A stretch of DNA of 64,000 bases from Pannonibacter indicus (GTDB taxonomy: Bacteria > Pseudomonadota > Alphaproteobacteria > Rhizobiales > Stappiaceae), in the NCBI RefSeq assembly GCF_001418225.1, contig NZ_LIPT01000005.1, forward strand, positions 124,001 through 188,000, written 5' to 3'. Under the pieces are notes generated by a model. That model did not search any database and had not been told where the DNA came from. It worked only from the letters and a program-made list of their open reading frames with translations. Of this stretch, positions 34,925-43,897 are shown in pieces. How positions within the stretch are numbered: the stretch's first letter is position 1; each line of letters begins with the position of its first letter. The position numbers and the translations under genes are program-made.

Positions 34925-35851
34925 ATGACCTGGCTGAATGCACCTGATCCGGTTCCCGGCGATGCGGCAAGCTGCGACCAGATCGAAACGGTGATCATGC
35001 CGCGCACGTCGGATCTTGGCGGTTTCGAGGTGCGGCGCGCCCTGCCCTCCACCCGGCGGCGCATGGTCGGGCCTTTCATCTTCTTCGACCAGATCGGCCC
35101 GGCGGAGCTGATCGCCGGCGGCGGCGTGGATGTGCGGCCGCATCCGCATATCGGCCTTGCCACCGTCACCTATCTGCTGGAAGGCGAGCTTTACCACCGC
35201 GACAGCCTCGGCTCGGACCAGCTGATCAAGCCGGGCGAGCTGAACTGGATGTCCTCCGGGCGCGGCATCGTGCATTCGGAACGGGAGCGGGACGAGCGCA
35301 AGGCGGCGCCACGGCCCCTGTTCGGCACCCAGAGCTGGGTGGCGCTGCCCAAGCACCTGGAGGAGAGCGAGCCCTTCTTTGCCCACCATTCCGATGCGGC
35401 TTTGCCCGCGCTGAGTGATCAGGGAGCAACCGTTCGCATTGTTGCGGGCGGGCTTTACGGGGCGCAGTCGCCGGTGAAGACTGCAACCGATCTCTTCTTC
35501 GCCGATGTGCATCTGGAGGCAGGCGCCCGCATTCCGCTGGATGCAGGCTATGAGGAGCGCGCAATCTACATGCTGCAAGGCGATGTCGAAGTGTCCGGCC
35601 AGACCTTTGGCCCGGCGCAGCTGCTCGTCTTCAAGCCCGGCGACCGGCTGGAAATCCGCGCCACGGCGAAGGGACCTGCCCGCTTCATGCTACTGGGCGG
35701 CGAGCCGATGGACGGGCGGCGCTACATCTGGTGGAACTTTGTCTCCTCGTCGAAGGAGCGGATCGAACAGGCCAAGGAAGACTGGCGCAAGGGCCGCTTC
35801 GACATCGTGCCGGGCGATGAGGAAGACTTCATCCCGCTGCCCGAGGCCTGA
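34925..35851 (+). CDS. Pirin family protein
   Basis: 308 residues, bicupin. The N-terminal cupin carries [27 protein letters not shown], whose histidines bind iron, and [17 protein letters not shown]. Pirins act as quercetinase-like dioxygenases or redox-linked regulators. ATG 34925 has AAGGAG upstream; the frame start at 34895 precedes that site. Confidence 0.93.
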   Translation: MTWLNAPDPVPGDAASCDQIETVIMPRTSDLGGFEVRRALPSTRRRMVGPFIFFDQIGPAELIAGGGVDVRPHPHIGLATVTYLLEGELYHRDSLGSDQLIKPGELNWMSSGRGIVHSERERDERKAAPRPLFGTQSWVALPKHLEESEPFFAHHSDAALPALSDQGATVRIVAGGLYGAQSPVKTATDLFFADVHLEAGARIPLDAGYEERAIYMLQGDVEVSGQTFGPAQLLVFKPGDRLEIRATAKGPARFMLLGGEPMDGRRYIWWNFVSSSKERIEQAKEDWRKGRFDIVPGDEEDFIPLPEA

Positions 35852-35916
35852 TCGGAGAGCCTGACGGGCAAGGCACCAGGGCTTTACCGAGTTTTCACTT
35901 CCCTTCCCCGTGTGTG

Positions 35917-35952
35917 CGGTTAAACTCCTGAACACAAAGCGGAGTTCAACCG
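35917..35952. promoter_or_regulatory. Inverted repeat in the leader of the first ABC operon
   Basis: CGGTTAAACTC (35917-35927) and GAGTTCAACCG (35942-35952) pair with one mismatch, 14 nt apart, ending 14 nt before the start codon. It could be an operator or an mRNA hairpin affecting translation. Confidence 0.4.
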
Positions 35953-35966
35953 TTGGGGAGTGGGAA

Positions 35967-37469
35967 ATGACGCGGATTTCAGCCCTTGGCCTGCGCCGGA
36001 TGGCGCTTTGCAGTCTCTCGACGTTTGCGATCCTCGCTGCAGTTCCCGCCGAGGCGGCGCGCAAAGACGTGACGCTCGGCGTACGGCTTGAGCCGCCCCA
36101 TCTTGACCCCACCGCAGGCGCGGCAGCCGCCATCGACGAGGTGGTGTTCATCAACCTCTTCGAGGGCCTGACGCAGGTTGCAGCCGACGGCACGGTGAAG
36201 CCCGCGCTGGCCGAAAGCTGGACCATTTCGGATGATGGCAAGACCTACACATTCAAGCTGCGCGAAGGCGTGACCTTCCACGATGGCACCAGCTTTGACG
36301 CCGGGGACGTGAAATTTTCGCTGGAGCGGGCCAAGGCAGACGGCAGTGTCAACGCCCAGAAAGCCCGGTTCGAGGCGATAGACAGCGTCGAGGCGAGCAG
36401 CGCCTCCGAAGTGATCATTACCCTGAAACAGCCGGTGGGCGATTTCATCACCCTGCTGGGCACCGGTGACGCTGTGATCGTGGCGCCGGAAAGCGCGGAA
36501 ACCAACAAGACGGCTCCCGTCGGCACCGGGCCTTTCCGCTTCGGCCAGTGGGTGCAGGGTGACCGGGTGGAACTGCAGAAGAATGCGGACTACTGGGGCA
36601 CACCGGTGAAGCTGGACAAGGCGGTGTTCAAGTTCATTGGCGACAATGCCGCCTCTTTCTCGGCGCTGATGTCGGGCGATGTGGACGGCTTCCCGATCTA
36701 TCCGGCGCCGGAAAACCTGCCGCAATTCGAAGCCGATCCACGCTTTGCCGTGGTGGTGGGCACCACCGAGGGCGAGACGGTGCTGGCCACCAACAATTCC
36801 CGCAAACCGTTTGATGACCTGCGGGTGCGGCAGGCCATCGCGCATCTGATCGACCGGCAGGCGCTGATTGAAGGGGCGCAGTTCGGCTATGGCACGCCCA
36901 TCGGCTCGCATTTTGCCCCGCATGCTCCGGCCTATGAAGACCTGACCGGCACCTATCCCTTCGACGTGGAGAAAGCCAAGGCCCTGCTGGCGGAGGCCGG
37001 CTATGCGGATGGCTTCAAGGCAACACTGAAACTGCCGCCCCCGGCCTATGCCCGCCGCAGCGGGGAAATTCTGGCCGCCCAGTTCAAGGAAGCCGGGATT
37101 GAGCTGGAAATCATTCCTCTGGAATGGGCGCAGTGGCTGGAGCAGGTGTTCAAGGGCAAGGACTATGACCTCAGCATCGTCGCCCATACCGAAGCCAATG
37201 ATATCGATATCTATGGGCGCGATGACTATTACTTCAATTACAAGAACCCCGCCTTCAACGAGCTGATGGCAAAGGTCAGCGTCACCAGCGATGAGGCGGA
37301 GCGCAATGCGCTGCTGCGGCAGGCGCAGGAAATGCTGGCGAAGGATGCCGTCAACGGCTTTCTGTTCCAGCTGCCCAAGACCGGCGTGTGGGACGTGAAG
37401 CTGAAGGGCCTTTGGGAGAATGCGCCCGTGCAGGCCAATGACCTGACCGGCGTCTATTGGGAAGACTAA
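35967..37469 (+). CDS. ABC transporter substrate-binding protein, family 5 (peptide/nickel/opine)
   Basis: 500 residues. Signal peptide LRRMALCSLSTFAILAAVPAEAA, then a family 5 fold (RLEPPHLDPTAGAAAAIDEVVFINLFEGLT, TFKLREGVTFHDGTSFDAGDVKFSLER, VGTGPFRFGQWVQGDRVELQKN). It captures a ligand in the periplasm, typically a di- or oligopeptide or similar, for the permease encoded by the next genes. ATG 35967 starts the signal peptide; the frame opens at 35910. Confidence 0.94.
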   Translation: MTRISALGLRRMALCSLSTFAILAAVPAEAARKDVTLGVRLEPPHLDPTAGAAAAIDEVVFINLFEGLTQVAADGTVKPALAESWTISDDGKTYTFKLREGVTFHDGTSFDAGDVKFSLERAKADGSVNAQKARFEAIDSVEASSASEVIITLKQPVGDFITLLGTGDAVIVAPESAETNKTAPVGTGPFRFGQWVQGDRVELQKNADYWGTPVKLDKAVFKFIGDNAASFSALMSGDVDGFPIYPAPENLPQFEADPRFAVVVGTTEGETVLATNNSRKPFDDLRVRQAIAHLIDRQALIEGAQFGYGTPIGSHFAPHAPAYEDLTGTYPFDVEKAKALLAEAGYADGFKATLKLPPPAYARRSGEILAAQFKEAGIELEIIPLEWAQWLEQVFKGKDYDLSIVAHTEANDIDIYGRDDYYFNYKNPAFNELMAKVSVTSDEAERNALLRQAQEMLAKDAVNGFLFQLPKTGVWDVKLKGLWENAPVQANDLTGVYWED

Positions 37470-37530
37470 GGCGCATGGGAGCCAGCGCGCAAAAGGAGTC
37501 TTGCGTCCCCGCGCCCCGCAGGATGGCCGC

Positions 37531-38481
37531 ATGACCGGCTTCCTGCTGCGCCGGTTCGTGAGCCTGTGCCTGACGCTGCTGGCGGCGGCGCTGGCGGTGT
37601 TCCTGATCCTGGAAGTCATCCCCGGCGACCCGGCCCAGCTGATGCTTGGCGTGGAGGCGCGGCCCGACACGCTGGAGGCGCTGCGCAACCAGATGGGGCT
37701 CGGCCGCCCGGCGGCGGAACGGTTTCTGCTCTGGATTGCAGGCCTTCTGCAAGGGGATCTGGGCGTCAGCTACACCTACTCGGTGCCCGTGCGCGATCTG
37801 GTGGCCGCGCGGCTGCCCGTCACCTTGCCGCTGGCCCTCATCGCGCTGCTGCTGACCATCGTGATTGCCATCCCCGCCGGGGTGTTGGCGGCGAGCCGCA
37901 GGGGCCGGGCGGCAGACACTGGCATCATGGCGCTGACGCAGGTGGGCGTGGCGGTGCCGAATTTCTGGTTCGCCATGCTGATGGTCTATGTCTTTGCCGT
38001 CAGCCTGCGGCTGCTGCCCTCCGGCGGTTTTCCGGGCTGGGACAAGGGCATCGGCGCTGCGCTGGCCGCGCTGATCATGCCGGCTGTGGCGCTCGCCCTG
38101 CCGCAGGCAGCCATCCTTGCCCGCATCATGCGCTCGGCGCTGGTCGATACGCTGCATGAGGACTACATCCGCACCGCCCGTGCCAAGGGGCTGACGGAAC
38201 GTGCGGCGCTGTGGGGCCATGCGCTGCGCAATGCGATGATCCCCGTCCTGACGATCCTTGGCCTGCAACTGTCGTTTCTGGTGACGGGCACGATCATCAT
38301 CGAAAACGTCTTCTATCTGCCGGGGCTCGGGCGGCTGATCTTCCAGGCCATCACCCAGCGCGATCTGATCGTCGTCAAAAGCGTCGTGGTGCTGATGGTC
38401 GGCTTCGTCATCTTCGTGACCTTCCTCGTGGATGCAGCCTATGCGCTGGCGGATCCGCGGCTGCGGCGGAGGGCGGCGTGA
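37531..38481 (+). CDS. ABC transporter permease, DppB type
   Basis: 316 residues, six membrane helices. N-terminal FLLRRFVSLCLTLLAAALAVFLILEVIPGDPA and the EAA-loop segment DYIRTARAKGLTERAALWGHALRNAMIPVLT are typical of DppB/OppB permeases. ATG 37531 follows AGGA. The stop overlaps the GTG of the next permease by 4 nt. Confidence 0.94.
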   Translation: MTGFLLRRFVSLCLTLLAAALAVFLILEVIPGDPAQLMLGVEARPDTLEALRNQMGLGRPAAERFLLWIAGLLQGDLGVSYTYSVPVRDLVAARLPVTLPLALIALLLTIVIAIPAGVLAASRRGRAADTGIMALTQVGVAVPNFWFAMLMVYVFAVSLRLLPSGGFPGWDKGIGAALAALIMPAVALALPQAAILARIMRSALVDTLHEDYIRTARAKGLTERAALWGHALRNAMIPVLTILGLQLSFLVTGTIIIENVFYLPGLGRLIFQAITQRDLIVVKSVVVLMVGFVIFVTFLVDAAYALADPRLRRRAA

Positions 38482-39296
38482 GCAGACGGCATTTTTCCTT
38501 CGCACTTGGCTTTGCGCTGACGCTGCTGTTCCTCGGCGCGGCCCTGCTGTCATTGGTGTGGACGCCGCATGACATTGCCACCTTCAAGGTATCCGCCAAG
38601 CTGCAGGGCCCCAGCCTTACCTATTGGCTGGGAACTGACCACTATGGCAGGGATGTGCTCTCCATGCTCATGGTGGGCGCACGCACCTCGATTGCCGTGG
38701 CGCTGGTGGCGGTGGGCATCGGCATGGCGACCGGCATTCCGCTGGGGCTGTGGGCCGCGAACCGGCGGGGGCTGATGGACGAAGCAATCATGCGCTTCAA
38801 CGATCTGGTGTTCGCGTTCCCCGCCTTGCTGTCCGCCGTACTGATCACGGCGCTGGCCGGTCCCGGCGCCTTCAATGCGGTTCTTGCCATCGGCCTGTTC
38901 AACATCCCCGTCTTTGCCCGCGTGGCACGCGGCGCGGCGCTGGCCCTCTCCTCGCGCGAATATCTGATGGCGGCGCGGGTGGCGGGAAAGGGCGAGGTGC
39001 GGGTGACGGTGGAACATGTGCTGCCGAACATCGCCAACCTGCTGATCGTGCAGGCGACCATCCAGTTCTCGCTCGGCATCCTTGCCGAAGCCTCGCTCTC
39101 CTACATCGGCCTCGGCGCCCAGCCGCCGCTGACGAGCTGGGGGCGGATGCTGAACGAGGCGCAGACGATGATGGCCTTTGCGCCGCAACTGGCGCTTTAC
39201 CCCGGCCTTGCCATCGTGCTGACGGTGATGGGGCTCAACCTGCTGGGGGATGGCCTGCGCGACCTGACCGACCCGAAACTGCGGGGGCGCCCATGA
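38478..39296 (+). CDS. ABC transporter permease, DppC type
   Basis: 272 residues. LGTDHYGRDVLSMLMVGARTS and SREYLMAARVAGKGEVRVTVEHVLPNI are conserved in DppC/OppC. GTG 38478 overlaps the upstream stop (GTGA); the open frame to 38211 lies inside the previous gene. It overlaps the ATPase gene by 4 nt (ATGA). Confidence 0.93.
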   Translation: MSRRHFSFALGFALTLLFLGAALLSLVWTPHDIATFKVSAKLQGPSLTYWLGTDHYGRDVLSMLMVGARTSIAVALVAVGIGMATGIPLGLWAANRRGLMDEAIMRFNDLVFAFPALLSAVLITALAGPGAFNAVLAIGLFNIPVFARVARGAALALSSREYLMAARVAGKGEVRVTVEHVLPNIANLLIVQATIQFSLGILAEASLSYIGLGAQPPLTSWGRMLNEAQTMMAFAPQLALYPGLAIVLTVMGLNLLGDGLRDLTDPKLRGRP

Positions 39297-40966
39297 GCGC
39301 GCCGCTGCTGACCATCAACAACCTGTCGCTGGACATCGGTTCCCGGCAGATCATCCGCGATCTCAGCCTCGAAATCCATGCGGGCGAAGTGCTGGGGCTG
39401 GTGGGGGAAAGCGGATCGGGCAAGTCGCTGACGGCGCTCTCGATTCTGCGCCTGCTGCCGCACCGGGCAAGGCTCTCCGGCTCCATCCGGCTGGATGGAG
39501 ATGAACTGACGGCCAAGAGCGAAGCCGCCATGTGCGCCTTGCGCGGCAATCTCGTCTCCATGGTGTTTCAGGAGCCGATGACGGCACTGAACCCGGTGAA
39601 GACCATCGGTGCGCAGGTGGCGGAGAGTCTTACCGTGCATGGCAAGGCGAGCCGCGCGGAGGCAGCGCGGGAAGCCTCCCTGCTGCTGGACCGGGTGGGC
39701 CTCACGCGCGCCCGCGTCTCGCCGGACCGGTTTCCGCATGAACTGTCAGGCGGGCAGCGCCAGCGCGTGGTCATCGCCATGGCCATTGCCTGCCGCCCGA
39801 AGCTGCTGATTGCCGATGAGCCGACAACGGCCCTCGATGTAACCGTTCAGGCGCAGATCCTCGATCTGCTGAAGGAGATCGTCGGCCGCGAGAAGATCGC
39901 GCTGCTGCTGATCAGCCATGACCTGGCCGCGGTGGCCGACATGGCCGCCCGTATCGCCATCATGAAGGACGGGGAACTGGTGGAAGAAGGCCCCACCCGC
40001 CAGCTGTTGCGCGGTTTCAATGCCCCCTACTCCCGCCGCCTGCTGGCGGCCTCCAGCCATATGCCGAAGCGCATTGCGGCCAGCCCGGCTGCCGCCGGCC
40101 GCAAGCAGACAGCGGCCACGCCGCTCTTGAAGGTGGACCGGCTGACGGTTGATTATCCCGTCCCCGGCGCAGGATTTCTCTCCCGCCTGACCGGACGCGG
40201 AGGACGGCTCAGGGCGGTCGATGGTGTCAGCCTGGAAGTTGCGGAAGGGGAAAGCGTCGGGCTGGTGGGCGAATCCGGCTGCGGCAAGTCCACATTGGCG
40301 CGGACCATTCTCGGCCTGCAGAAACCGTCCGGCGGCACGATCCTGATTGACGGCGAGGCGCCGCACGAGGTGCGCGGTGAGGCCATGCGGGCGCTGCGGC
40401 GCAAGGTGCAGGTGGTGTTTCAGGACCCCTACGGCAGCTTCGATCCTCGCCAGACGATGGAACAGGCGATTGCCGAGCCGCTGCATCTTTATCCGGAGCT
40501 GAAGCCCGCACAGAAGCGGCGGCGGGTGGCGGATGCGCTGGTGTCCGTTGGACTCACGCCCGAGGACGGGAAGAAATACCCGCATGAGTTTTCCGGCGGG
40601 CAGCGCCAGCGCATCGGCATCGCCCGGGCTCTGGTGACGGAGCCAAAGCTGATCATCGCAGATGAGCCCGTATCGGCGCTGGATGTGTCGATACGGGCGC
40701 AGGTGCTCGATCTTTTTGCCAGCCTGCAGGACCGGCTGGGCCTGAGTTATCTCTTCATCTCGCACGACCTGACGGTGGTGCGCGCAATCACCGACCGGGT
40801 GGTGGTGATGAACGGGGGGGTAGCTGTCGAGGAAGGGAAGACCGCAGCCGTGCTGACCGAGCCATCCCATCCCTATACGAAACTGCTGGTGGCTTCCGCC
40901 CCGGATCTCGACGCCGTCCTGCGGCGTCGGGAGGCGGAAGAATCCGGGCTCAGCGCACCGGCTTGA
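39293..40966 (+). CDS. Fused two-domain ABC transporter ATPase (DppD-DppF type)
   Basis: 557 residues with two nucleotide-binding domains: Walker A GESGSGKSLTAL and GESGCGKSTLAR, signatures LSGGQRQRVVIA and [12 protein letters not shown], and two Walker B sites ([24 protein letters not shown]). One chain replaces separate DppD and DppF. It ends the five-domain operon 35967-40966 and its 3' end overlaps the convergent methyltransferase gene by 17 nt. Confidence 0.95.
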   Translation: MSAPLLTINNLSLDIGSRQIIRDLSLEIHAGEVLGLVGESGSGKSLTALSILRLLPHRARLSGSIRLDGDELTAKSEAAMCALRGNLVSMVFQEPMTALNPVKTIGAQVAESLTVHGKASRAEAAREASLLLDRVGLTRARVSPDRFPHELSGGQRQRVVIAMAIACRPKLLIADEPTTALDVTVQAQILDLLKEIVGREKIALLLISHDLAAVADMAARIAIMKDGELVEEGPTRQLLRGFNAPYSRRLLAASSHMPKRIAASPAAAGRKQTAATPLLKVDRLTVDYPVPGAGFLSRLTGRGGRLRAVDGVSLEVAEGESVGLVGESGCGKSTLARTILGLQKPSGGTILIDGEAPHEVRGEAMRALRRKVQVVFQDPYGSFDPRQTMEQAIAEPLHLYPELKPAQKRRRVADALVSVGLTPEDGKKYPHEFSGGQRQRIGIARALVTEPKLIIADEPVSALDVSIRAQVLDLFASLQDRLGLSYLFISHDLTVVRAITDRVVVMNGGVAVEEGKTAAVLTEPSHPYTKLLVASAPDLDAVLRRREAEESGLSAPA

Positions 40967-41543
40967 TCAGGCGCAGACGCCAGGTGACGCCCTTCTTGTC
41001 CGAGACCAGCCGGTAGTCATCCAGCACCTGCCAGCGGCTGGCATCATCCGTCGCTTCCCAGAGGCGGGCGATGAGCTTGTTCGCACCGGACTCGGGCCGC
41101 TTCGGGGAATACATCGACAGGGCAATCACCCCGTCCTCCGCCAGGAAGGGCACGTAGCGGGAAACGACGGCTGCCGGATCATCGGCGAAATGCAGCACCT
41201 CGTTGAAGACAACGGCGCTGTAGTGTTCGCCCTCGCCCGGTGTGAAGCTGTGCATGTCGGCCGCCTGCAGCGAGGCGATGGACGGGTCCACATTGGCGAT
41301 TTCCAGCGCACGCGGGGCCAGATCCACGCCGGTGTAGTGCTTGAGCCCGAGCGGAGCGAGGCGCTCATAGAGAAGGCCTTCGCCGCAACCGATATCCAGC
41401 ACCCGGTCAAAGGCCTTGTTCAGCAGCAGCCACATGCCGATGATGCCGTAGCGCCCGCTTTCTGGAAGATCACGCAGGAAGGCCCAGCGGCCGGCCTCGT
41501 ATTCCTCGTCCCAGCCTTCGGCGGTGGTGGCATTCTTCGACAT
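40950..41543 (-). CDS. Class I SAM-dependent methyltransferase, NodS-like
   Basis: 197 residues. VLDIGCGEGLLYERLA is SAM motif I and FNEVLHFADDPAAVVSRYVPFLAEDGVIALSM covers motifs II-III. The overall pattern is like NodS/methyltransferase domain 12 proteins; the substrate is unknown. ATG 41543 (MSKNATTAEGW) is preferred over the frame start 41573. Confidence 0.85.
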   Translation of the reverse strand: MSKNATTAEGWDEEYEAGRWAFLRDLPESGRYGIIGMWLLLNKAFDRVLDIGCGEGLLYERLAPLGLKHYTGVDLAPRALEIANVDPSIASLQAADMHSFTPGEGEHYSAVVFNEVLHFADDPAAVVSRYVPFLAEDGVIALSMYSPKRPESGANKLIARLWEATDDASRWQVLDDYRLVSDKKGVTWRLRLIKPVR

Positions 41544-41633
41544 GTCAAAACTCCTGTGCCAGGGCGCCGGCATGCAGGTGCATCACGCCCTGTATTCTCC
41601 TGAAGCGCCGGAAGCGCTCATTCTCGCATGGCT

Positions 41634-42797
41634 TCACTTATAGGGGTCGGCGGCGTCGCGCAAACCATCTCCCAGGAAATTGAACGCGAGGACGACAATG
41701 ATGATCGGGATGATCGGCGCCATCAGCCAGGGATAGACCGTCACCACCGAGATGTTCTGCGCCTCGTTGAGCAGCACGCCCCAGGAGACGGCCGGGCGGC
41801 GCAGGCCCAGATTGAGGAAGGATAGCGCCGTTTCCCCCAGGATCATGCCCGGAATGGACAGGGTTGCCGAGGCGATGATGTGGCTGGTGAAGCCCGGCAG
41901 CAGATGCTTGCGGATGACGCGGGACGGCTTTGCCCCCATCAACAAGGCCGCCTGTGCATATTCCTCCTCGCGCAGGGACAGGAGCTTGGAGCGCACCGCA
42001 CGGGCAAGGCCCGGCCAGTCGAGCAGGCCCAGAATGATGGTGATGCCGAAATAGATCCAGACCGGGTTCCACGTCACCGGCAGGGCAGCGGAGAGCGCCA
42101 TCCACAGCGGAAGTTCCGGCAGGGAGCGCATGATCTCGATGAGGCGCTGGATGGCGCTGTCGATGAGCCCGCCGAAATAGCCGGCCATGCCGCCGAAGAA
42201 GAGCCCGAGCACTATAGAGATGGCAACGCCGGCGAGGCCAACCGTCAGCGACAGCCTTGCGCCATAGACGAGACCGGAGAACTGGTCGCGGCCGAGGCGG
42301 TCGGTTCCCAGAAGATAGAAAGTTCCATCAGTGGGGGCACAGACCAGACGGAAGCTGGCGTCGAACAGCCCCCAGAACTCATAGGTGCTGCCACGGCAGA
42401 AGAAGCGCAGATGTTTCGGTGTGCTGCGGTCCTCCGTATAGACCCAGCGCAGGTTCTCCATGTCGACCTCGGCCTTCAGGTCATAGACGAAGGGCGTGGT
42501 CAGGCTGCCCTCATGGAAGAAACGCACGATCTGCGGCGGCGCATAGAGATGCTGGGAATCTCGCTCCGACGGCTTGTAGGGAGCAATCACCTCGGCGAAG
42601 GGCACGCAGAGATAGAACAGCAGCAAAATGACGCCGGACCACAGGGCGAGTTTGCGGCGGCGGAACTTCCACCACATGATCTGCCACTGGGAGGCCTGGA
42701 AATAGCGTTCCTGCTCCGGCGTCAGGGCCTTGGTTTCGCGCGGATTGAAGGGCGCATCGTCAACGAAATGCCCCTCGTCACGATCGGTTGCACTCAT
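41634..42797 (-). CDS. ABC transporter permease, DppC type with a large periplasmic insert
   Basis: 387 residues, longer than standard DppC. After the first helix (LWSGVILLLFYLCVPFAEVIAPY) there is an insertion of about 95 residues before LLGTDRLGRDQFSG. This insert is seen in a subfamily of permeases paired with long family 5 binding proteins, some of which transport oligosaccharides (for example AgpC-like). The EAA loop is REEEYAQAALLMGAKPSRVIRKHLLPG. The start overlaps the upstream permease stop by 4 nt. Confidence 0.92.
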   Translation of the reverse strand: MSATDRDEGHFVDDAPFNPRETKALTPEQERYFQASQWQIMWWKFRRRKLALWSGVILLLFYLCVPFAEVIAPYKPSERDSQHLYAPPQIVRFFHEGSLTTPFVYDLKAEVDMENLRWVYTEDRSTPKHLRFFCRGSTYEFWGLFDASFRLVCAPTDGTFYLLGTDRLGRDQFSGLVYGARLSLTVGLAGVAISIVLGLFFGGMAGYFGGLIDSAIQRLIEIMRSLPELPLWMALSAALPVTWNPVWIYFGITIILGLLDWPGLARAVRSKLLSLREEEYAQAALLMGAKPSRVIRKHLLPGFTSHIIASATLSIPGMILGETALSFLNLGLRRPAVSWGVLLNEAQNISVVTVYPWLMAPIIPIIIVVLAFNFLGDGLRDAADPYK

Positions 42798-43819
42798 GCC
42801 CCGGCCCTCCCGCCCAGACGGATGCGCGGATCAAGAACCGCCAGAAGAAGATCGGACACCAGCATGCCCAGCAGGGTCAGCATGGCAACGAAGAGCAGGA
42901 TGAAGCCGGCCAGGAACTGGTCCTGCGACTGCAGCGCCGACAGAAGCACCGGCCCGACGGTGGGCAGATTGAGCACCACAGAGACGATGACCGAGCCGGA
43001 GACGAGCGAGGGAATCAGGTTGCCGATGTCGGAGATGAAGGGGTTGAGCGCCATGCGCAGCGGATATTTCACCAGTGCCTTGCCCTCGCTGAGGCCCTTG
43101 GCACGGGCTGTAGTGACATATTGCTTGTGCAGTTCGTCCAGCAGGTTGGCCCTGAGGCGGCGGATCATCGCGGCCGTGCCGGAGGTGCCGATGACGATGG
43201 TCGGCACGATCAGATGCGCCATGACGGACATGGCCTTGTCCATGCTCCACGGCTGGCCGATGTACTGCGGGTCCATCAGGCCGCCGATCGACAGGCCGAA
43301 CCATTGATTGAAGAAATAGAGCAGGATCAGGCCCAGCAGGAAATTCGGGGTCGCAAGGCCAAGATAACCCAGCAGGGTGAAGCCGTAATCCCCCCAGGAA
43401 TATTGCCGTGTTGCCGAGTAGATGCCGATGGGGAAGGAAACGACATAGACGAAGAGGATGGTGGCGGCATTCAGGATCAGGGTCAGCGGCAGGGCCGGCC
43501 CCACCACTTCGGACACCGGCTTTTCAAACTCGAAGGACCAGCCCCAGTTGCCCTGGAGCAAGCCGTCAAAGCCGTGGGGACCGGACCAGGCACCGATCCA
43601 GATGAGATAGCGCTCGAAGAATGGCCGGTCCATGGCAAATTCGGCGCGCAGGAATTCCAGCTTTGCAATGGAGGACGCCTCGCCGGTGGAGCGCAGCATG
43701 GCGATCTGGTTGGAGATGTAATCCCCCGCCGGCAGCTCGATGATGAAGAAGATCAGCAGGCTGATGACAAAGAGCGTCGGGATCATCGTCAGGATCCGGC
43801 GCAGGATATAGACAAACAT
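42794..43819 (-). CDS. ABC transporter permease, DppB type
   Basis: 341 residues. N-terminal FVYILRRILTMIPTLFVISLLIFFIIELPAGDY, EAA loop QYVTTARAKGLSEGKALVKYPLRMALNPF. ATG 43819 begins the first helix; the frame runs to 43855. It pairs with the DppC-type permease downstream. Confidence 0.93.
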   Translation of the reverse strand: MFVYILRRILTMIPTLFVISLLIFFIIELPAGDYISNQIAMLRSTGEASSIAKLEFLRAEFAMDRPFFERYLIWIGAWSGPHGFDGLLQGNWGWSFEFEKPVSEVVGPALPLTLILNAATILFVYVVSFPIGIYSATRQYSWGDYGFTLLGYLGLATPNFLLGLILLYFFNQWFGLSIGGLMDPQYIGQPWSMDKAMSVMAHLIVPTIVIGTSGTAAMIRRLRANLLDELHKQYVTTARAKGLSEGKALVKYPLRMALNPFISDIGNLIPSLVSGSVIVSVVLNLPTVGPVLLSALQSQDQFLAGFILLFVAMLTLLGMLVSDLLLAVLDPRIRLGGRAGA

Positions 43820-43897
43820 CAGAGCCCCTCTCTCTGCCCGGCGCGGATGGCGCACACCTGCTCAAACAACAGGACAGTCATTCTCTCTCACGCCCCC

